A DNA stretch of 59,041 nucleotides from contig NZ_LOHG01000003.1 of NCBI RefSeq assembly GCF_022790535.1, forward strand, positions 36,208-95,248, in the 5' to 3' direction. The stretch's first letter is position 1. Every line of letters begins with the position of its first letter. A program made the position numbers and the translations under genes. This DNA is from Pseudomonas maioricensis. GTDB taxonomy: Bacteria > Pseudomonadota > Gammaproteobacteria > Pseudomonadales > Pseudomonadaceae. Shown piece by piece: positions 38,544 to 48,987 of this stretch. Below the pieces are notes generated by a model. It saw only the letters and a program-made list of their open reading frames with translations. It ran no database searches and was not told the origin of the DNA.

Positions 38544-38570
38544 CCCACTTCACGCCACTTTCTGCCACTT
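38544..38570 (-). promoter_or_regulatory. Three MraZ-type direct repeats (10-bp period) in the dcw leader
   Basis: On the minus strand AAGTGGC-N3-AAGTGGC-N3-AAGTGGG occurs at exact 10-bp spacing (38570-38564, 38560-38554, 38550-38544). MraZ of E. coli and Mycoplasma binds three or four direct repeats with a GTGG core at one helical turn. Their place immediately downstream of the -10 box fits autorepression. Confidence 0.8.
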
Positions 38571-38576
38571 GCGCAC

Positions 38577-38606
38577 ACTATAGGAACCCGCCCACCACAC
38601 CGTCAA
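38577..38606 (-). promoter_or_regulatory. Sigma-70 promoter of the dcw cluster (Pmra)
   Basis: TTGACG (38606-38601) and TATAGT (38582-38577) are separated by 18 bases, a strong sigma-70 match. Transcription would start near 38570, right at the MraZ repeats, giving a leader of about 65 bases before mraZ. The rest of the 38504-38811 gap upstream of this promoter shows nothing recognisable. Confidence 0.75.
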
Positions 38607-38811
38607 GGCACGGTCTTAAGGAAAACCCTTACAGAACTGGGATTTAGGTGCGATATCGGACGGTTAGCGCGAATTTCAGGAGGGGTCTTACGGAAAAATC
38701 CGACACAGCACAAAAGGCTGCGCAGCGAACTTAAAGTGATTTATGAGGTTTAAGATTTTTTTGATATTACGAGGGGTGTAATGCTGCTGAAACGAGAGGG
38801 GATAAAAAGGT

Positions 38812-39171
38812 GGAGAGTCGATCTGTAAGCCGGGTTCTGTCGAGGACAGTCATTCCTCTACGACGGCCATCACTGGACGTCTTTAGCAACCTACCCGGTT
38901 CCAGCGCGGGCCACGCCTAGGAACCCTATTTGGTCTTGCTCCGAGTGGGGTTTACCTTGACCACGAACTGTTGCCAGACGTGCGGTGCGCTCTTACCGCA
39001 CCTTTTCACCCTTACCGGCGCCGAAGCGCTTAGGCGGTTATTTTCTGTGGCACTTTCCGTAGGCTCACGCCTCCCAGGCGTTACCTGGCACTCCGCCCTA
39101 TGGAGCCCGGACTTTCCTCCCCCCCTTAATTGCGAACAAGTAAGAGGCAGCGACTGTCCAATCGACTCTCC
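38812..39171 (-). ncRNA. rnpB: RNase P RNA (M1 RNA), bacterial type A
   Basis: The catalytic RNA that trims tRNA 5' leaders. The ends pair as helix P1 (GGAGAGTCGAT at 39171 with ATCGACTCTCC ending at 38812). The conserved 5' core GAGGAAAGTCCGGGCTCC (near 39121-39104 on the minus strand) and the 3' core around CAGAACCCGGCTTACAGAT (38838-38820) are intact. The size of about 360 nt fits Pseudomonas. Ends are set from the pairing and may be off by a few bases. Confidence 0.95.
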
Positions 39172-39178
39172 GCCGACA

Positions 39179-39207
39179 AGGTTAGCGGCACAGCCCACTC
39201 AGAACAA
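39179..39207 (-). promoter_or_regulatory. Promoter of rnpB
   Basis: TTGTTC (39207-39202) and TAACCT (39184-39179) lie 17 bases apart on the minus strand, with the RNA's 5' GGAGAG starting 8 bases beyond the -10 box. The spacing and position are as expected for a stable-RNA promoter. Confidence 0.65.
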
Positions 39208-39241
39208 GCTTTAAAACGTCGCAGAGCTGCGCCGCAGGGAT

Positions 39242-40114
39242 TTATTCGCCCTTTTGCTTGTCTAGCGCCACCTGATAAAGCAGATTCTTACGCACCCCGG
39301 TAATTTCCGCCGCCAGCGCAGCAGCGCGCTTGAGTGGCATCTCATTGAGGAGCAGGTCCAGAACACGTCGAGCTTCACTGCCAATAACGTCTTCGTCCTC
39401 AGGCTCAGTCCAGCCCGCAACCAACACTACGCATTCACCACGCTGTTGATTGCTGTCGCTTTCTACAAACGCCCGCAGCTCTGCCAATGGCAAACCTTTG
39501 AGCGTTTCAAATGTTTTGGTCAGTTCGCGAGCCAGCAGTGCGGGACGCTGCCCACCAAATACCAACTCAAGATCCTGCAGACATTCAAGAATCCGATGCG
39601 GTGCTTCATAAAAAATCAGCGTGCGCGGCTCTTCCTTCAGCAACTCCAGTCGAGCGCGACGCCCCACTGCCTTGGCAGGCAGGAAGCCCTCAAAGATAAA
39701 CCGGTCAGACGGCAGCCCTGCCGCCGATAACGCGGCGATCAATGCGCAAGCACCCGGTACAGGCACAACAGCGATACCAGCAGCACGCGCCTGCCGAACC
39801 AGGTGATAGCCCGGGTCAGAAATCAGCGGCGTTCCCGCATCCGATATCAGCGCGACGTTATCGCCCGCCAGCAAGCGGGTGATAAAACGACTGCCTTCCT
39901 CACGTTCGTTATGCTCATGACACGCGGCCAACGGAGTAGAAATACCAAAATGCTGCATCAATCGTGAAGAGTGACGCGTATCCTCGGCAGCGATCAGCGC
40001 CACCTCGCGCAACACCTTCAACGCCCGCACGCTCATGTCATCCAGATTGCCGATTGGCGTGGCCACTACATAAAGCGAGCCCGCGGCGGAATTCAAAGCA
40101 ACTGGAGCAGTCAA
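39242..40114 (-). CDS. rsmI: 16S rRNA (cytidine-1402-2'-O) methyltransferase RsmI
   Basis: Adds the 2'-O-methyl group to C1402, complementing RsmH. The 290-residue SAM-dependent (tetrapyrrole methylase-like) protein shows LYVVATPIGNLDDMS (about 14-28), AEDTRHS (about 43), SDAGTPLISDPGYHLV (about 91) and VVPVPGACALIAALSAAGL (about 113). It is divergent from lpoA, the same rsmI-lpoA arrangement as in E. coli (yraL-yraM). Confidence 0.97.
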   Translation of the reverse strand: MTAPVALNSAAGSLYVVATPIGNLDDMSVRALKVLREVALIAAEDTRHSSRLMQHFGISTPLAACHEHNEREEGSRFITRLLAGDNVALISDAGTPLISDPGYHLVRQARAAGIAVVPVPGACALIAALSAAGLPSDRFIFEGFLPAKAVGRRARLELLKEEPRTLIFYEAPHRILECLQDLELVFGGQRPALLARELTKTFETLKGLPLAELRAFVESDSNQQRGECVVLVAGWTEPEDEDVIGSEARRVLDLLLNEMPLKRAAALAAEITGVRKNLLYQVALDKQKGE

Positions 40115-40400
40115 AGCGCAGACCTCATGATTTGTTACCCTTTAAGGGCGAAGGTCATCATTGTACAGACTACAACCGCGACCAATGCCCCACAGACCTA
40201 TGGAAGACCTGAAAAAAGGGAGGAAAAGTCATGATGGGCACCCGACACCTGTCAGCGCAACACTCTCATATGGACCGTATCGCCACGTTTAATCGGGCAC
40301 TGCCTGCCATATCACAGCTTTAAATGTTAACGACGTCGCACCCATGCCAGTGCTTGGGTACAATTCCCCGCTAATTTGCTCGAGTATCAGGAACATACAC

Positions 40401-42215
40401 ATGATCGCTTGCCTGCGGCTGTTCTCTGCCCTCTGCCTTGCTGCCCTGTTGGCGGCTTGTGCCAGCTCGCCTTCGTCCAGCCTTGGCGAACTTCCACGCA
40501 CCCCTGACGCCAGCATCGAGCAATTGCTCGACCAGGCGGCCAGCGCAAAAACGCCGGATCAGGCAGCCCTGCTCCGACTCAGCGCTGCGGACATGGCCAA
40601 TCGGCAGAACAATCCTGGCCGCGCGGCGCAAATCCTTGCGCAAGTGCAGATTGAATTGCTCAAGCCGGGCCAACAGGTCTTTGCCGCTACCCTCGATGCC
40701 GAATTGGCGATGGGGCGTAATCAGCCAAAAGCCGCACTGACCGCGCTCAGCCACCCAAGCCTGCAGCGTCTGGGTGAACTGTCTGTCGAACAGCAGATCC
40801 GCACCCACACGGTCCGTGCCCGCGCACTCGAAGCCGATGGTCAGGTTCTTCCTGCAATCAGCGAACGTGTCTTTGTCGGCCCGCTACTTCAGGGGAGCGA
40901 CCTGAGCGCCAACAACGACGCGATCTGGAAACTGGTCGCGACGCTGCCTCCAGAGCAATTGCAAAGCACCGCAACCGACGATTTGGGCGGCTGGCTGAGC
41001 CTGGCGCGCAGCATCAAAGGTGCTGGCACCCTTGAGCAACAACAAGCCGCTATTGATACGTGGAAAGCACAGAACCCTAAACATCCTGCTGCCATCCAGC
41101 TGCCTGCGACACTGGCGCAACTGCGTGCGCTGACCAGCGAGCCGCTCACCAAAATCGCCCTGCTGCTGCCTCAGGAAGGCCCGCTCGCCGCCGTTGCCAA
41201 AGCACTGCGCGAAGGTTTCATGGCCGCTCACTATCAAGCGCAGCAGGCGGGTCAGAACCCTCCTGCAATTCAGGTCTTCGACAGCTCTCGTCTGACCTCG
41301 ATGGATGAGTTCTATCGCCAGGCTCAAGCAGCCGGTGTGCAACTGGTCGTGGGCCCGCTGGAAAAACCACTGGTCAAGCAACTCAGCAGCCGCCCGCAAT
41401 TGCCTATCACCACCCTCGCGTTGAACTACAGCGACTCAGGCCCTGAAGGCCCACAGCAACTGTTCCAGTTCGGCCTTTCCGCGGAAGACGAGGCCCGTGA
41501 AGTTGCTCGCCGCGCCTGGGCTGACGGCAAACGCAGCGCGGTTGCCATGGTGCCCAAAGGCGAATGGGGTGATCGGGTCCTCGACGCTTTCCGCCAGAGC
41601 TGGCAAGCCAAAGGCGGCAAGTTGATTGCCGCAGAACACGTCGACCAGCCTGTTGCCCTGGCGCAGCAAGTTGCCGACCTGTTCCAGCTGCGCAATAGCG
41701 AAGGCCGTGCACAACGCCTGCAGAGCACCGTAGGCACGCAAGTTGCCGCGCAGCCAACGCGTCGCCAGGACATTGACTTCATGTTCCTTGCCGCCACACC
41801 ACAACAGGCTCAGCAGATCAAACCGACCATGGTCTTCCAGTACGCTGGTGATGTTCCGGTCTATGCCACTTCGCACCTGTTCACCAACAGCAACGATCAC
41901 GCGCAGTACATGGATCTGAATGGCGTGCGCTTCTGCGAAACCCCTTGGCTGCTTGAAGCCAATGATCCGCTGCGTCAGCAAGTCATCGCCCAATGGCCTC
42001 AAGCCTCCGGCAGTCTGGGTCGCCTTTATGCAATGGGCGTCGACGCCTATCGTCTGGCACCGCGCCTTGGCCAACTCAAAACCATGCCTGAAAGCCGCAT
42101 CGATGGCCTGTCCGGTAGCCTGAGCGTCAACCCGGCTCGCCGTGTGGAACGCCAACTGCCCTGGGCTGAATTCGTTGACGGTAAAATCCAGCGTCTTCCG
42201 GATACCGCTCCGTAG
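40401..42215 (+). CDS. lpoA: LpoA, outer-membrane lipoprotein activator of class A PBPs
   Basis: LpoA reaches from the outer membrane to stimulate PBP1a. The 604-residue product from ATG 40401 has a lipoprotein signal (lipobox LAAC, Cys20). Residues 30-260 form a TPR-like helical domain, and a PBP-I-like C-terminal domain (about 270-604) includes IALLLPQEGPLAAVA and FMFLAATPQQAQQI. An upstream in-frame ATG at 40344 would mask the signal peptide and is rejected. It heads the lpoA-yraN-gmhA/diaA-dolP operon; the yraN start codon immediately follows its stop. Confidence 0.92.
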   Translation: MIACLRLFSALCLAALLAACASSPSSSLGELPRTPDASIEQLLDQAASAKTPDQAALLRLSAADMANRQNNPGRAAQILAQVQIELLKPGQQVFAATLDAELAMGRNQPKAALTALSHPSLQRLGELSVEQQIRTHTVRARALEADGQVLPAISERVFVGPLLQGSDLSANNDAIWKLVATLPPEQLQSTATDDLGGWLSLARSIKGAGTLEQQQAAIDTWKAQNPKHPAAIQLPATLAQLRALTSEPLTKIALLLPQEGPLAAVAKALREGFMAAHYQAQQAGQNPPAIQVFDSSRLTSMDEFYRQAQAAGVQLVVGPLEKPLVKQLSSRPQLPITTLALNYSDSGPEGPQQLFQFGLSAEDEAREVARRAWADGKRSAVAMVPKGEWGDRVLDAFRQSWQAKGGKLIAAEHVDQPVALAQQVADLFQLRNSEGRAQRLQSTVGTQVAAQPTRRQDIDFMFLAATPQQAQQIKPTMVFQYAGDVPVYATSHLFTNSNDHAQYMDLNGVRFCETPWLLEANDPLRQQVIAQWPQASGSLGRLYAMGVDAYRLAPRLGQLKTMPESRIDGLSGSLSVNPARRVERQLPWAEFVDGKIQRLPDTAP

Positions 42216-42587
42216 ATGTCCGGCAACACCCGTCAAATCGCAGGGCGCGAGGCTGAAGCCTGCGCCCTGCGGCATTTACAGCAGCAGGGATTGCAGCTGA
42301 TCGCACAGAACTGGTTATGCAAACGCGGCGAGCTTGATCTGGTCATGCTCGACGGGGATACAGTAGTATTCGTCGAGGTTCGCTACCGCCGCCATTCAAC
42401 ATGGGGCGGAGCTCTGGAAAGTGTTGATTTTCGCAAGCAGCAAAAGCTGGTTCTGGCGGCACAATTGTTCCTGCAGAACGAAACACAATGGGCAGATGCT
42501 GCATGCCGCTTCGACGTCGTCGCTATTGAAGGTGATCCGCTTGACGGCCCACCCTTGAACTGGATAAAGCATGCATTCGAATGCTGA
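42216..42587 (+). CDS. YraN family protein (UPF0102, endonuclease-like fold)
   Basis: A 123-residue member of UPF0102 with a restriction-endonuclease-like core. GELDLVMLDGDTVVFVEVRYR (about 39-59, key residues Glu, Asp and the Glu-Val-Arg motif) matches the catalytic pattern of that fold. Conserved segments: GREAEACALRHL (9-20), KQQKLVLAA and CRFDVVAIE. The cellular role is not settled. The ATG abuts the lpoA TAG with no gap, so translation is coupled. Confidence 0.93.
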   Translation: MSGNTRQIAGREAEACALRHLQQQGLQLIAQNWLCKRGELDLVMLDGDTVVFVEVRYRRHSTWGGALESVDFRKQQKLVLAAQLFLQNETQWADAACRFDVVAIEGDPLDGPPLNWIKHAFEC

Positions 42588-42631
42588 TCCCCACGGCATA
42601 CGGACGATGCAGGCAGACCGCAGCACCGTAA

Positions 42632-43932
<1,301 letters not shown>

Positions 43933-43954
43933 CACCAGCCATCCTGCACACATG

Positions 43955-43986
43955 AAAAAGGCGACCCTGAGGTCGCCTTTTTTTGT
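43955..43986. terminator. Bidirectional terminator between dolP and sspB
   Basis: A 10-bp stem (43957-43966 AAAGGCGACC with 43971-43980 GGTCGCCTTT) closes a CTGA loop, with T-runs on both strands. It serves the plus-strand lpoA operon and the minus-strand sspA-sspB operon. Confidence 0.9.
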
Positions 43987-43997
43987 GCACGAGACGT

Positions 43998-44414
43998 TTA
44001 CTTCACCACTTTCAGACTCGGCCGACCGCTTGGACGCGGCGGTTCGGTGCCCGGTGGCGGAAGATCATCGTCCGGATCAACACTGTCATCATCCTCGAAA
44101 GGAGGCTCCAGCTCGAAAACCATACCCTGACCATTCTCCCGGGCATAAATACCCAGAATTGCCCCTACAGGGACGTACAGGGTATGCGGAACGCCGCCGA
44201 AGCGACCTTCAAAACTGACAGCGTCGTTGTCCATGTGCAAATGACGCACAGCAGACGGAGAAACGTTCAGGACAATCTGCCCATCATTGGCAAACCCTTG
44301 CGGGACCTGCACGGATGGGCATTCCGCATTAACCAGCATATGCGGGGTGCAATCGTTATCGACGATCCACTCATAGAGAGCACGAATCAGATAAGGGCGA
44401 CTGGAGTTCATCAA
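43998..44414 (-). CDS. sspB: SspB, ClpXP protease specificity-enhancing factor
   Basis: The adaptor that tethers ssrA-tagged proteins to ClpXP. The 138 residues start with the substrate-binding domain (RPYLIRALYEWIVDNDCTPHMLV, about 5-27). Later motifs are FEGRFGGVPHTLYVPVGAI (about 69-87) and NGQGMVFE. A low-complexity acidic linker follows, with a C-terminal XB tail (RPSLKVVK) that docks on ClpX. It lies 14 bases after sspA, as in E. coli. Confidence 0.97.
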   Translation of the reverse strand: MMNSSRPYLIRALYEWIVDNDCTPHMLVNAECPSVQVPQGFANDGQIVLNVSPSAVRHLHMDNDAVSFEGRFGGVPHTLYVPVGAILGIYARENGQGMVFELEPPFEDDDSVDPDDDLPPPGTEPPRPSGRPSLKVVK

Positions 44415-44428
44415 CGGCTCCTTAGGCC

Positions 44429-45046
44429 TTAGCGCATGTCACGTTCGGCAGCAGACAGGCTTGCCTGGAATGCCTCACGCGCAAATTGGCGCTCCATATA
44501 ATCAAGCAACGGCTTGGCAGGCCGCGGCAACTCGATACCCAAGACAGGCAAACGCCAGAGTATGGGCAATAGACAGCAGTCAACCAGACTTTGCTCGTCA
44601 CTGAGGAAAAAAGCTTTCTCGGCAAAGAGTGGTGAAACGCCGGTGAGGCTTTCACGCAGCTCTTTGCGGGCCACTACACGAGCCGACTCCTTGCTGCGCG
44701 GATCCAGAATCAGGTCCACCTGAGCACACCAGTCTCGCTGAATCCGATGGATCAGCAAACGACTGTTGGCACGCGCCACTGGGTAAACCGGCAGCAACGG
44801 TGGATGCGGATAACGCTCATCCAGATATTCCATCACCACCGTCGACTCGTACAACGCCAGATCACGATCAACCAGGGTTGGCACGCTGCCGTATGGATTC
44901 ACCTCGATCAACTTCGCCGGATGAGTCCCCGACACAACATCAATGATCTCGGCGCTGACACCTTTCTCGGCGAGCACAATGCGCACGCGGTGGGAATAGT
45001 GGTCGGCGGGGTCGGAGTAACAGGCCAACCGATTGGTCACGCCCAT
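44429..45046 (-). CDS. sspA: Stringent starvation protein A (GST-fold RNA polymerase-associated)
   Basis: SspA binds sigma-70 RNA polymerase and affects stationary-phase, acid and virulence gene expression; in Pseudomonas it is a known alginate and pyocyanin regulator. The 205 residues show a thioredoxin-fold start ([23 protein letters not shown], about 8-30), [19 protein letters not shown] (about 51-69) and a helical C-terminal domain. The GST catalytic residue is lacking, as expected. GAGGAGGA precedes the start. Confidence 0.97.
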   Translation of the reverse strand: MGVTNRLACYSDPADHYSHRVRIVLAEKGVSAEIIDVVSGTHPAKLIEVNPYGSVPTLVDRDLALYESTVVMEYLDERYPHPPLLPVYPVARANSRLLIHRIQRDWCAQVDLILDPRSKESARVVARKELRESLTGVSPLFAEKAFFLSDEQSLVDCCLLPILWRLPVLGIELPRPAKPLLDYMERQFAREAFQASLSAAERDMR

Positions 45047-45223
45047 GGCGGTCCTCCTCGCTTGTTGAATTTATCGAAATACACAAAAACGGAAACGCCC
45101 TCGGACGCCTCCGACAACAACCGCATTGAGGCAGTGGTCATCGCGGGCGACAAGATAGCTCATTTACGCACAGTAAATTCTGCAATCTTGCCGTCACAAT
45201 CACTTTTGCCCTGCATTTGTCGC

Positions 45224-45246
45224 CTAAAGAGGCGCCCGAAGGCGCA
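45224..45246 (-). terminator. Terminator after petC
   Basis: On the minus strand GCGCC-TTCG-GGCGC (45245-45232) is followed by CTCTTTA. The UUCG loop and 5-bp stem are stable, with a short T-run. It lies about 25 bases past the petC stop. Confidence 0.6.
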
Positions 45247-45270
45247 GGTGTTACATCAGCGTTACAACAA

Positions 45271-46053
45271 TCAGTGAACGTCCTTCCAGTATTCGCGCTT
45301 GAGCAAGTAGGCAAAGACAAAGAAGAAAGCCAGATACAGCAACACGTACGTACCTATACGCTGATGCTGCAGCTTCACCGGGTTAGCCGAATAAGCGAGG
45401 AAGGTCACCAGATTCTTGATCTTCTCGTCGAACTGGGCCTCAGTCAGGGTGCCTGTATTCGGAACGATGGTCAGTTGATCGCAGGCTTCATGTGTCAACG
45501 GCGCACCGGTCAAAGGGTCGTACTGCTTCTTACCCTCATCCACCAGCTGAATCTGTTTGCATCCGATGACCTGGCGACCTTGCAGGCCAACCAGCACATT
45601 CGGCATGCCCACGTTCGGGAAGACCGTGTTATTCACGCCCCATGGACGCGCCTTGTCCTCATAGAACGAGCGCAGATAGCCGTATAGCCAATCCGTGCCG
45701 CGAACCCGTGCCACCAGCGTCAAGTCTGGCGGAGCAGCGCCAAACCAGGCCTTGGCGTCTGCAGACTGCATACCGATGTTCATGTGGTCGCCGATCTTGG
45801 CCCCCGTGAACACCAGCTTTTCCAGCATTAACTCGTGCGGTATACCCAAGTCATCTGCAACGCGCTCGTAACGCTGGAATTTAGCGCTGTGACAGCCCAT
45901 GCAATAGTTGGCGAATGTCCGCGCACCGTCCTGCATAGCGGCCTGATCAGACACATCGATGTCGACGCTTTCCAGCTCGGGACCACCATGCTCCGCAGCA
46001 ATAGACAGCATCGGCAGAGCCGCAAGAATCAGTACAGCCAATAGCTTTTTCAT
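45271..46053 (-). CDS. petC: Cytochrome c1 of the bc1 complex
   Basis: The haem c subunit of ubiquinol-cytochrome c reductase. The 260-residue precursor begins with a signal peptide (MKKLLAVLILAALPMLSIAA). The haem-binding CMGCH lies near residue 49, and an RVRGTDWLYGYLRSFY segment lies near 125. A C-terminal membrane anchor (VLLYLAFFFVFAYLL, about 239-253) ends in KREYWKDVH. ATG 46053 overlaps the petB stop (TGATG). A longer open frame lies within petB and is not credible. Confidence 0.97.
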   Translation of the reverse strand: MKKLLAVLILAALPMLSIAAEHGGPELESVDIDVSDQAAMQDGARTFANYCMGCHSAKFQRYERVADDLGIPHELMLEKLVFTGAKIGDHMNIGMQSADAKAWFGAAPPDLTLVARVRGTDWLYGYLRSFYEDKARPWGVNNTVFPNVGMPNVLVGLQGRQVIGCKQIQLVDEGKKQYDPLTGAPLTHEACDQLTIVPNTGTLTEAQFDEKIKNLVTFLAYSANPVKLQHQRIGTYVLLYLAFFFVFAYLLKREYWKDVH

Positions 46054-47264
46054 CAGCCAGTCACCCTTTCTGGAACCGGTTTGGTCTTCTCGAGCCGGGT
46101 GTAAAACGGCATCAGAATGAAGTAGGCGAAGTACAGGAACGTACACACCTGCGACAGCAACGTGCGCCCAGGCGTAGGCGCAAGAACGCCCAGCACACCA
46201 AGAATCACGAAGGACACACAAAACACCAGTAACCAGATTTTGCTCAGCCAGCCTTTGTAGCGCATCGATTTGACAGGGCTTCGGTCCAGCCAGGGCAGTA
46301 CAAACAACACAGCAATCGCAGCCCCCATGGCCATCACCCCCATCAGCTTGTCGGGGATGGCACGCAAGATTGCGTAGAACGGCGTGAAGTACCAGACCGG
46401 CGCAATATGCTCAGGCGTCTTGAAGGCGTTCGCTACCTCGAAGTTAGGTTTTTCGAGGAAGTAGCCACCCATTTCAGGGAAGAAGAACACAATGAAGCAA
46501 AACACGAAAAGGAACACCACGACGCCCACGATATCCTTGACCGTGTAGTAAGGATGGAAAGGAATGCCGTCCAGCGGAATGCCGTTTTCATCTTTGTGCT
46601 TCTTGATATCCACCCCGTCAGGGTTATTCGACCCCACCTCATGCAGCGCGAGAATGTGCAGCACGACCAGCCCCAGAACAACGATGGGCAGTGCAACCAC
46701 GTGCAGCGCAAAGAAGCGGTTCAGGGTAATACCGGAGATCAGGTAGTCGCCGCGAATCCATTGCGTGAGGTCATCACCAATGACCGGAATGGCGCCGAAT
46801 AGCGAGATGATCACCTGCGCGCCCCAGTAGGACATCTGCCCCCAAGGCAGCAAATACCCCATGAATGCCTCAGCCATCAGCGCCAGGTAGATCAGCATGC
46901 CGAAGATCCACACCAGCTCACGGGGCTTTTGATAAGAACCATAAAGCAGGCCGCGGAACATGTGCATGTAAACGACAATGAAGAATGCCGAAGCACCGGT
47001 GGAGTGCAGCAAGCGCAAAATCGAACCGTATTCGACATCGCGCATGATGCCTTCAACAGAGGCGAACGCCTCTTCTGCTGACGGCGTGTAGCTCATCGTG
47101 AGCCAGACACCGGTCAGGATCTGATTGACCAGCACTAGCAGGGCAAGAGAGCCGAAGAAGTAGAAGAAGTTGAAGTTTTTTGGCGCGTAATACTTGCTGA
47201 GATGGTCTTCCCACATTTTTGTGGCGGGAAAACGAGCATCAATCCAATCCATGAACTTGCTCAT
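46053..47264 (-). CDS. petB: Cytochrome b of the bc1 complex
   Basis: The membrane haem-b subunit with eight to nine helices, 403 residues. Haem ligands are in FFIVVYMHMFRG and RFFALHVVALPIVVLGLVVLHI. The Qo-site region has GYLLPWGQMSYWGAQV (about 130). The usual PEWY motif reads PVWY (APVWYFTPFYAIL, about 281), as I recall is common in this lineage. ATG 47264 overlaps the petA stop; GTG directly upstream is an alternative. Confidence 0.97.
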   Translation of the reverse strand: MSKFMDWIDARFPATKMWEDHLSKYYAPKNFNFFYFFGSLALLVLVNQILTGVWLTMSYTPSAEEAFASVEGIMRDVEYGSILRLLHSTGASAFFIVVYMHMFRGLLYGSYQKPRELVWIFGMLIYLALMAEAFMGYLLPWGQMSYWGAQVIISLFGAIPVIGDDLTQWIRGDYLISGITLNRFFALHVVALPIVVLGLVVLHILALHEVGSNNPDGVDIKKHKDENGIPLDGIPFHPYYTVKDIVGVVVFLFVFCFIVFFFPEMGGYFLEKPNFEVANAFKTPEHIAPVWYFTPFYAILRAIPDKLMGVMAMGAAIAVLFVLPWLDRSPVKSMRYKGWLSKIWLLVFCVSFVILGVLGVLAPTPGRTLLSQVCTFLYFAYFILMPFYTRLEKTKPVPERVTG

Positions 47265-47857
47265 CACGCGTTCTCCTGATCGACGCCAATGACAATAATA
47301 TTGTCCGACTCATAGGAATGCGGCGGCACTGGCAGATTCAAAGGTGCAGGTTGAGCTTTATAGACGCGGCCAGCGAGGTCGTAATGTGAGCCGTGACACG
47401 GACAGAAATAACCACCAACCCAATCCTTGCCCAGATCGGCTGGCGCTACTTCAGGACGGAAAGTCGGAGAACACCCCAAGTGGGTGCAGATACCGATCAA
47501 CAGCAGTATTTCGGGCTTGATTGATCGTACAACGGGGTCAACGTAAGTGGGCTGAACCGAACTCCTGGATTCGGGATCTGATAGCTGGCCTGTAATCTTG
47601 CCAAGATTGCCCAATATCTCTTCGGTACGACGAACGATGAAGACCGGTTGACCGCGCCACTCAGCAATCATCTGCTGTCCTGCTTCGATCTTGCTGATAT
47701 TCACCTTGACCGGTGCGCCTGCGGCTTTCGCCTTGGCACTGGGGAACCATGACCCTACGAACGGGACCGCAGCCCCCACCGCTCCTGCTGCACCAACCAC
47801 AGATGTGGCTGCCACGAGGAAGCGACGCCGGCCTGCATTCACGCCGTCATTGCTCAT
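47264..47857 (-). CDS. petA: Rieske iron-sulphur subunit of the bc1 complex
   Basis: The 2Fe-2S subunit, first gene of petABC. The 197 residues start MSNDGVNAGRRRFLVAATS: a twin-arginine-type GRRRFL precedes the single membrane anchor (about 13-35). Cluster-binding motifs CTHLGCSP and CPCHGSHYD are intact (about 122 and 145). The start at 47857 has GGGAGAGGA upstream, better than the longer frame from 47872. Confidence 0.98.
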   Translation of the reverse strand: MSNDGVNAGRRRFLVAATSVVGAAGAVGAAVPFVGSWFPSAKAKAAGAPVKVNISKIEAGQQMIAEWRGQPVFIVRRTEEILGNLGKITGQLSDPESRSSVQPTYVDPVVRSIKPEILLLIGICTHLGCSPTFRPEVAPADLGKDWVGGYFCPCHGSHYDLAGRVYKAQPAPLNLPVPPHSYESDNIIVIGVDQENA

Positions 47858-48053
47858 TCCGTCCTCTCCCATCAGCTATGTGGCCTGTTCGATCAGGCGT
47901 CTAATTTGAAAATTTAAGTATCTAAATTTTGCCGAATGGTAAATAGAAACCCTTCAAACTACAAGGGCATTACTTTTCCCGAAAAGCCGAAGGCCTTGTA
48001 ATCCGGGGCCTGCGCGGAATGAGTCACGTTGTCACATGTATAATAGACGCCCA

Positions 48054-48096
48054 CAAAAAAACGCCCAGCTCCGTGAGGAGGCTGGGCGTTCTTTTT
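48054..48096. terminator. Rho-independent terminator after rpsI
   Basis: A 10-bp stem (48060-48069 AACGCCCAGC with 48081-48090 GCTGGGCGTT) has T-rich flanks; on the minus strand the stem is followed by TTTTTTGTGG. It separates rplM-rpsI from petABC. Confidence 0.88.
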
Positions 48097-48110
48097 GAAC
48101 GAAGTGCGAA

Positions 48111-48503
48111 TTAACGCTTCGAGTACTGCGGACGCTTACGCGCTTTACGCAGACCGACTTTCTTACGTTCAACTTCACGGGCGTCGCGAGTAACGAAGCC
48201 AGCTTTGCGCAGAGCGCCACGCAGGGTTTCGTCGTACTGCATCAGAGCGCGAGTGATACCGTGGCGGATTGCGCCAGCTTGACCACTTACACCACCGCCG
48301 ATCACGGTGACGTAGATATCGAACTTCTCAACAGTTTCAGTCAGTTCCAGCGGCTGACGAACTACCATGCGGGCAGTTTCGCGACCGAAGAAATTGTCCA
48401 GCGAACGGTTGTTGATGGAGATGTTGCCGGTACCTGGACGCAGGAAAACGCGTGCGGTAGCGGTCTTGCGACGGCCAGTGCCGTAATTTTGAGTCGCCGA
48501 CAT
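48111..48503 (-). CDS. rpsI: 30S ribosomal protein S9
   Basis: Small-subunit protein at the P site. From [20 protein letters not shown] (ATG 48503) the protein is 130 residues, the usual length. The C-terminus [12 protein letters not shown] is the conserved basic tail that contacts P-site tRNA. It lies 14 bases after rplM in the standard rplM-rpsI operon. Confidence 0.99.
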
Positions 48504-48517
48504 AATCAACTATTCCG

Positions 48518-48946
48518 TTAAAACTTCAGTTCTTGGGGCTGCTGAGCAGTATGAGGGTGTGCAGTGCCCGCATAGACTTTCAGCTTACGGTACATGTCGC
48601 GACCCAGCGGGTTCTTAGGCAGCATGCCTTTAACCGCGGTCTCGAGCACACGCTCAGGAGCTTTGGCGATCAGCTTTTCGAAGTTGATCGACTTGATCCC
48701 GCCCGGAAAACCGGAGTGAGAGTAGTAGATTTTGTCGGTGGTTTTAGCACCGGTAACACGGATTTGCTCAGCGTTGATAACAACGATGTAGTCACCAGTG
48801 TCAACGTGCGGAGTGTATTCCGCTTTGTGCTTGCCACGCAGACGGCTAGCGATTTCTGTAGCCAGACGACCGAGGGTCTGACCAGCAGCATCGACTACGA
48901 ACCATTCGCGCTTAACTGTTTCCGGTTTAGCAGTATAAGTTTTCAT
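48518..48946 (-). CDS. rplM: 50S ribosomal protein L13
   Basis: Early-assembling large-subunit protein, 142 residues, starting [20 protein letters not shown]. Family motifs [20 protein letters not shown] (about 26-45) and [19 protein letters not shown] (about 108-126) are present. It is first in rplM-rpsI; the likely promoter is at 48988-49016. Confidence 0.99.
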   Translation of the reverse strand: MKTYTAKPETVKREWFVVDAAGQTLGRLATEIASRLRGKHKAEYTPHVDTGDYIVVINAEQIRVTGAKTTDKIYYSHSGFPGGIKSINFEKLIAKAPERVLETAVKGMLPKNPLGRDMYRKLKVYAGTAHPHTAQQPQELKF

Positions 48947-48987
48947 TATTTAGCCTCAGGGGCCGCCCTGATAAATTGAGACGGCGG

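Noticed and set aside
45057..45270. Small RNA or leader gene between sspA and petC
   Set aside because: Apart from the petC terminator hairpin nothing conserved or structured was recognised.
48029..48043. TATAAT on the plus strand before the rpsI terminator
   Set aside because: No plus-strand gene follows and no well-spaced -35 box precedes it; probably chance.
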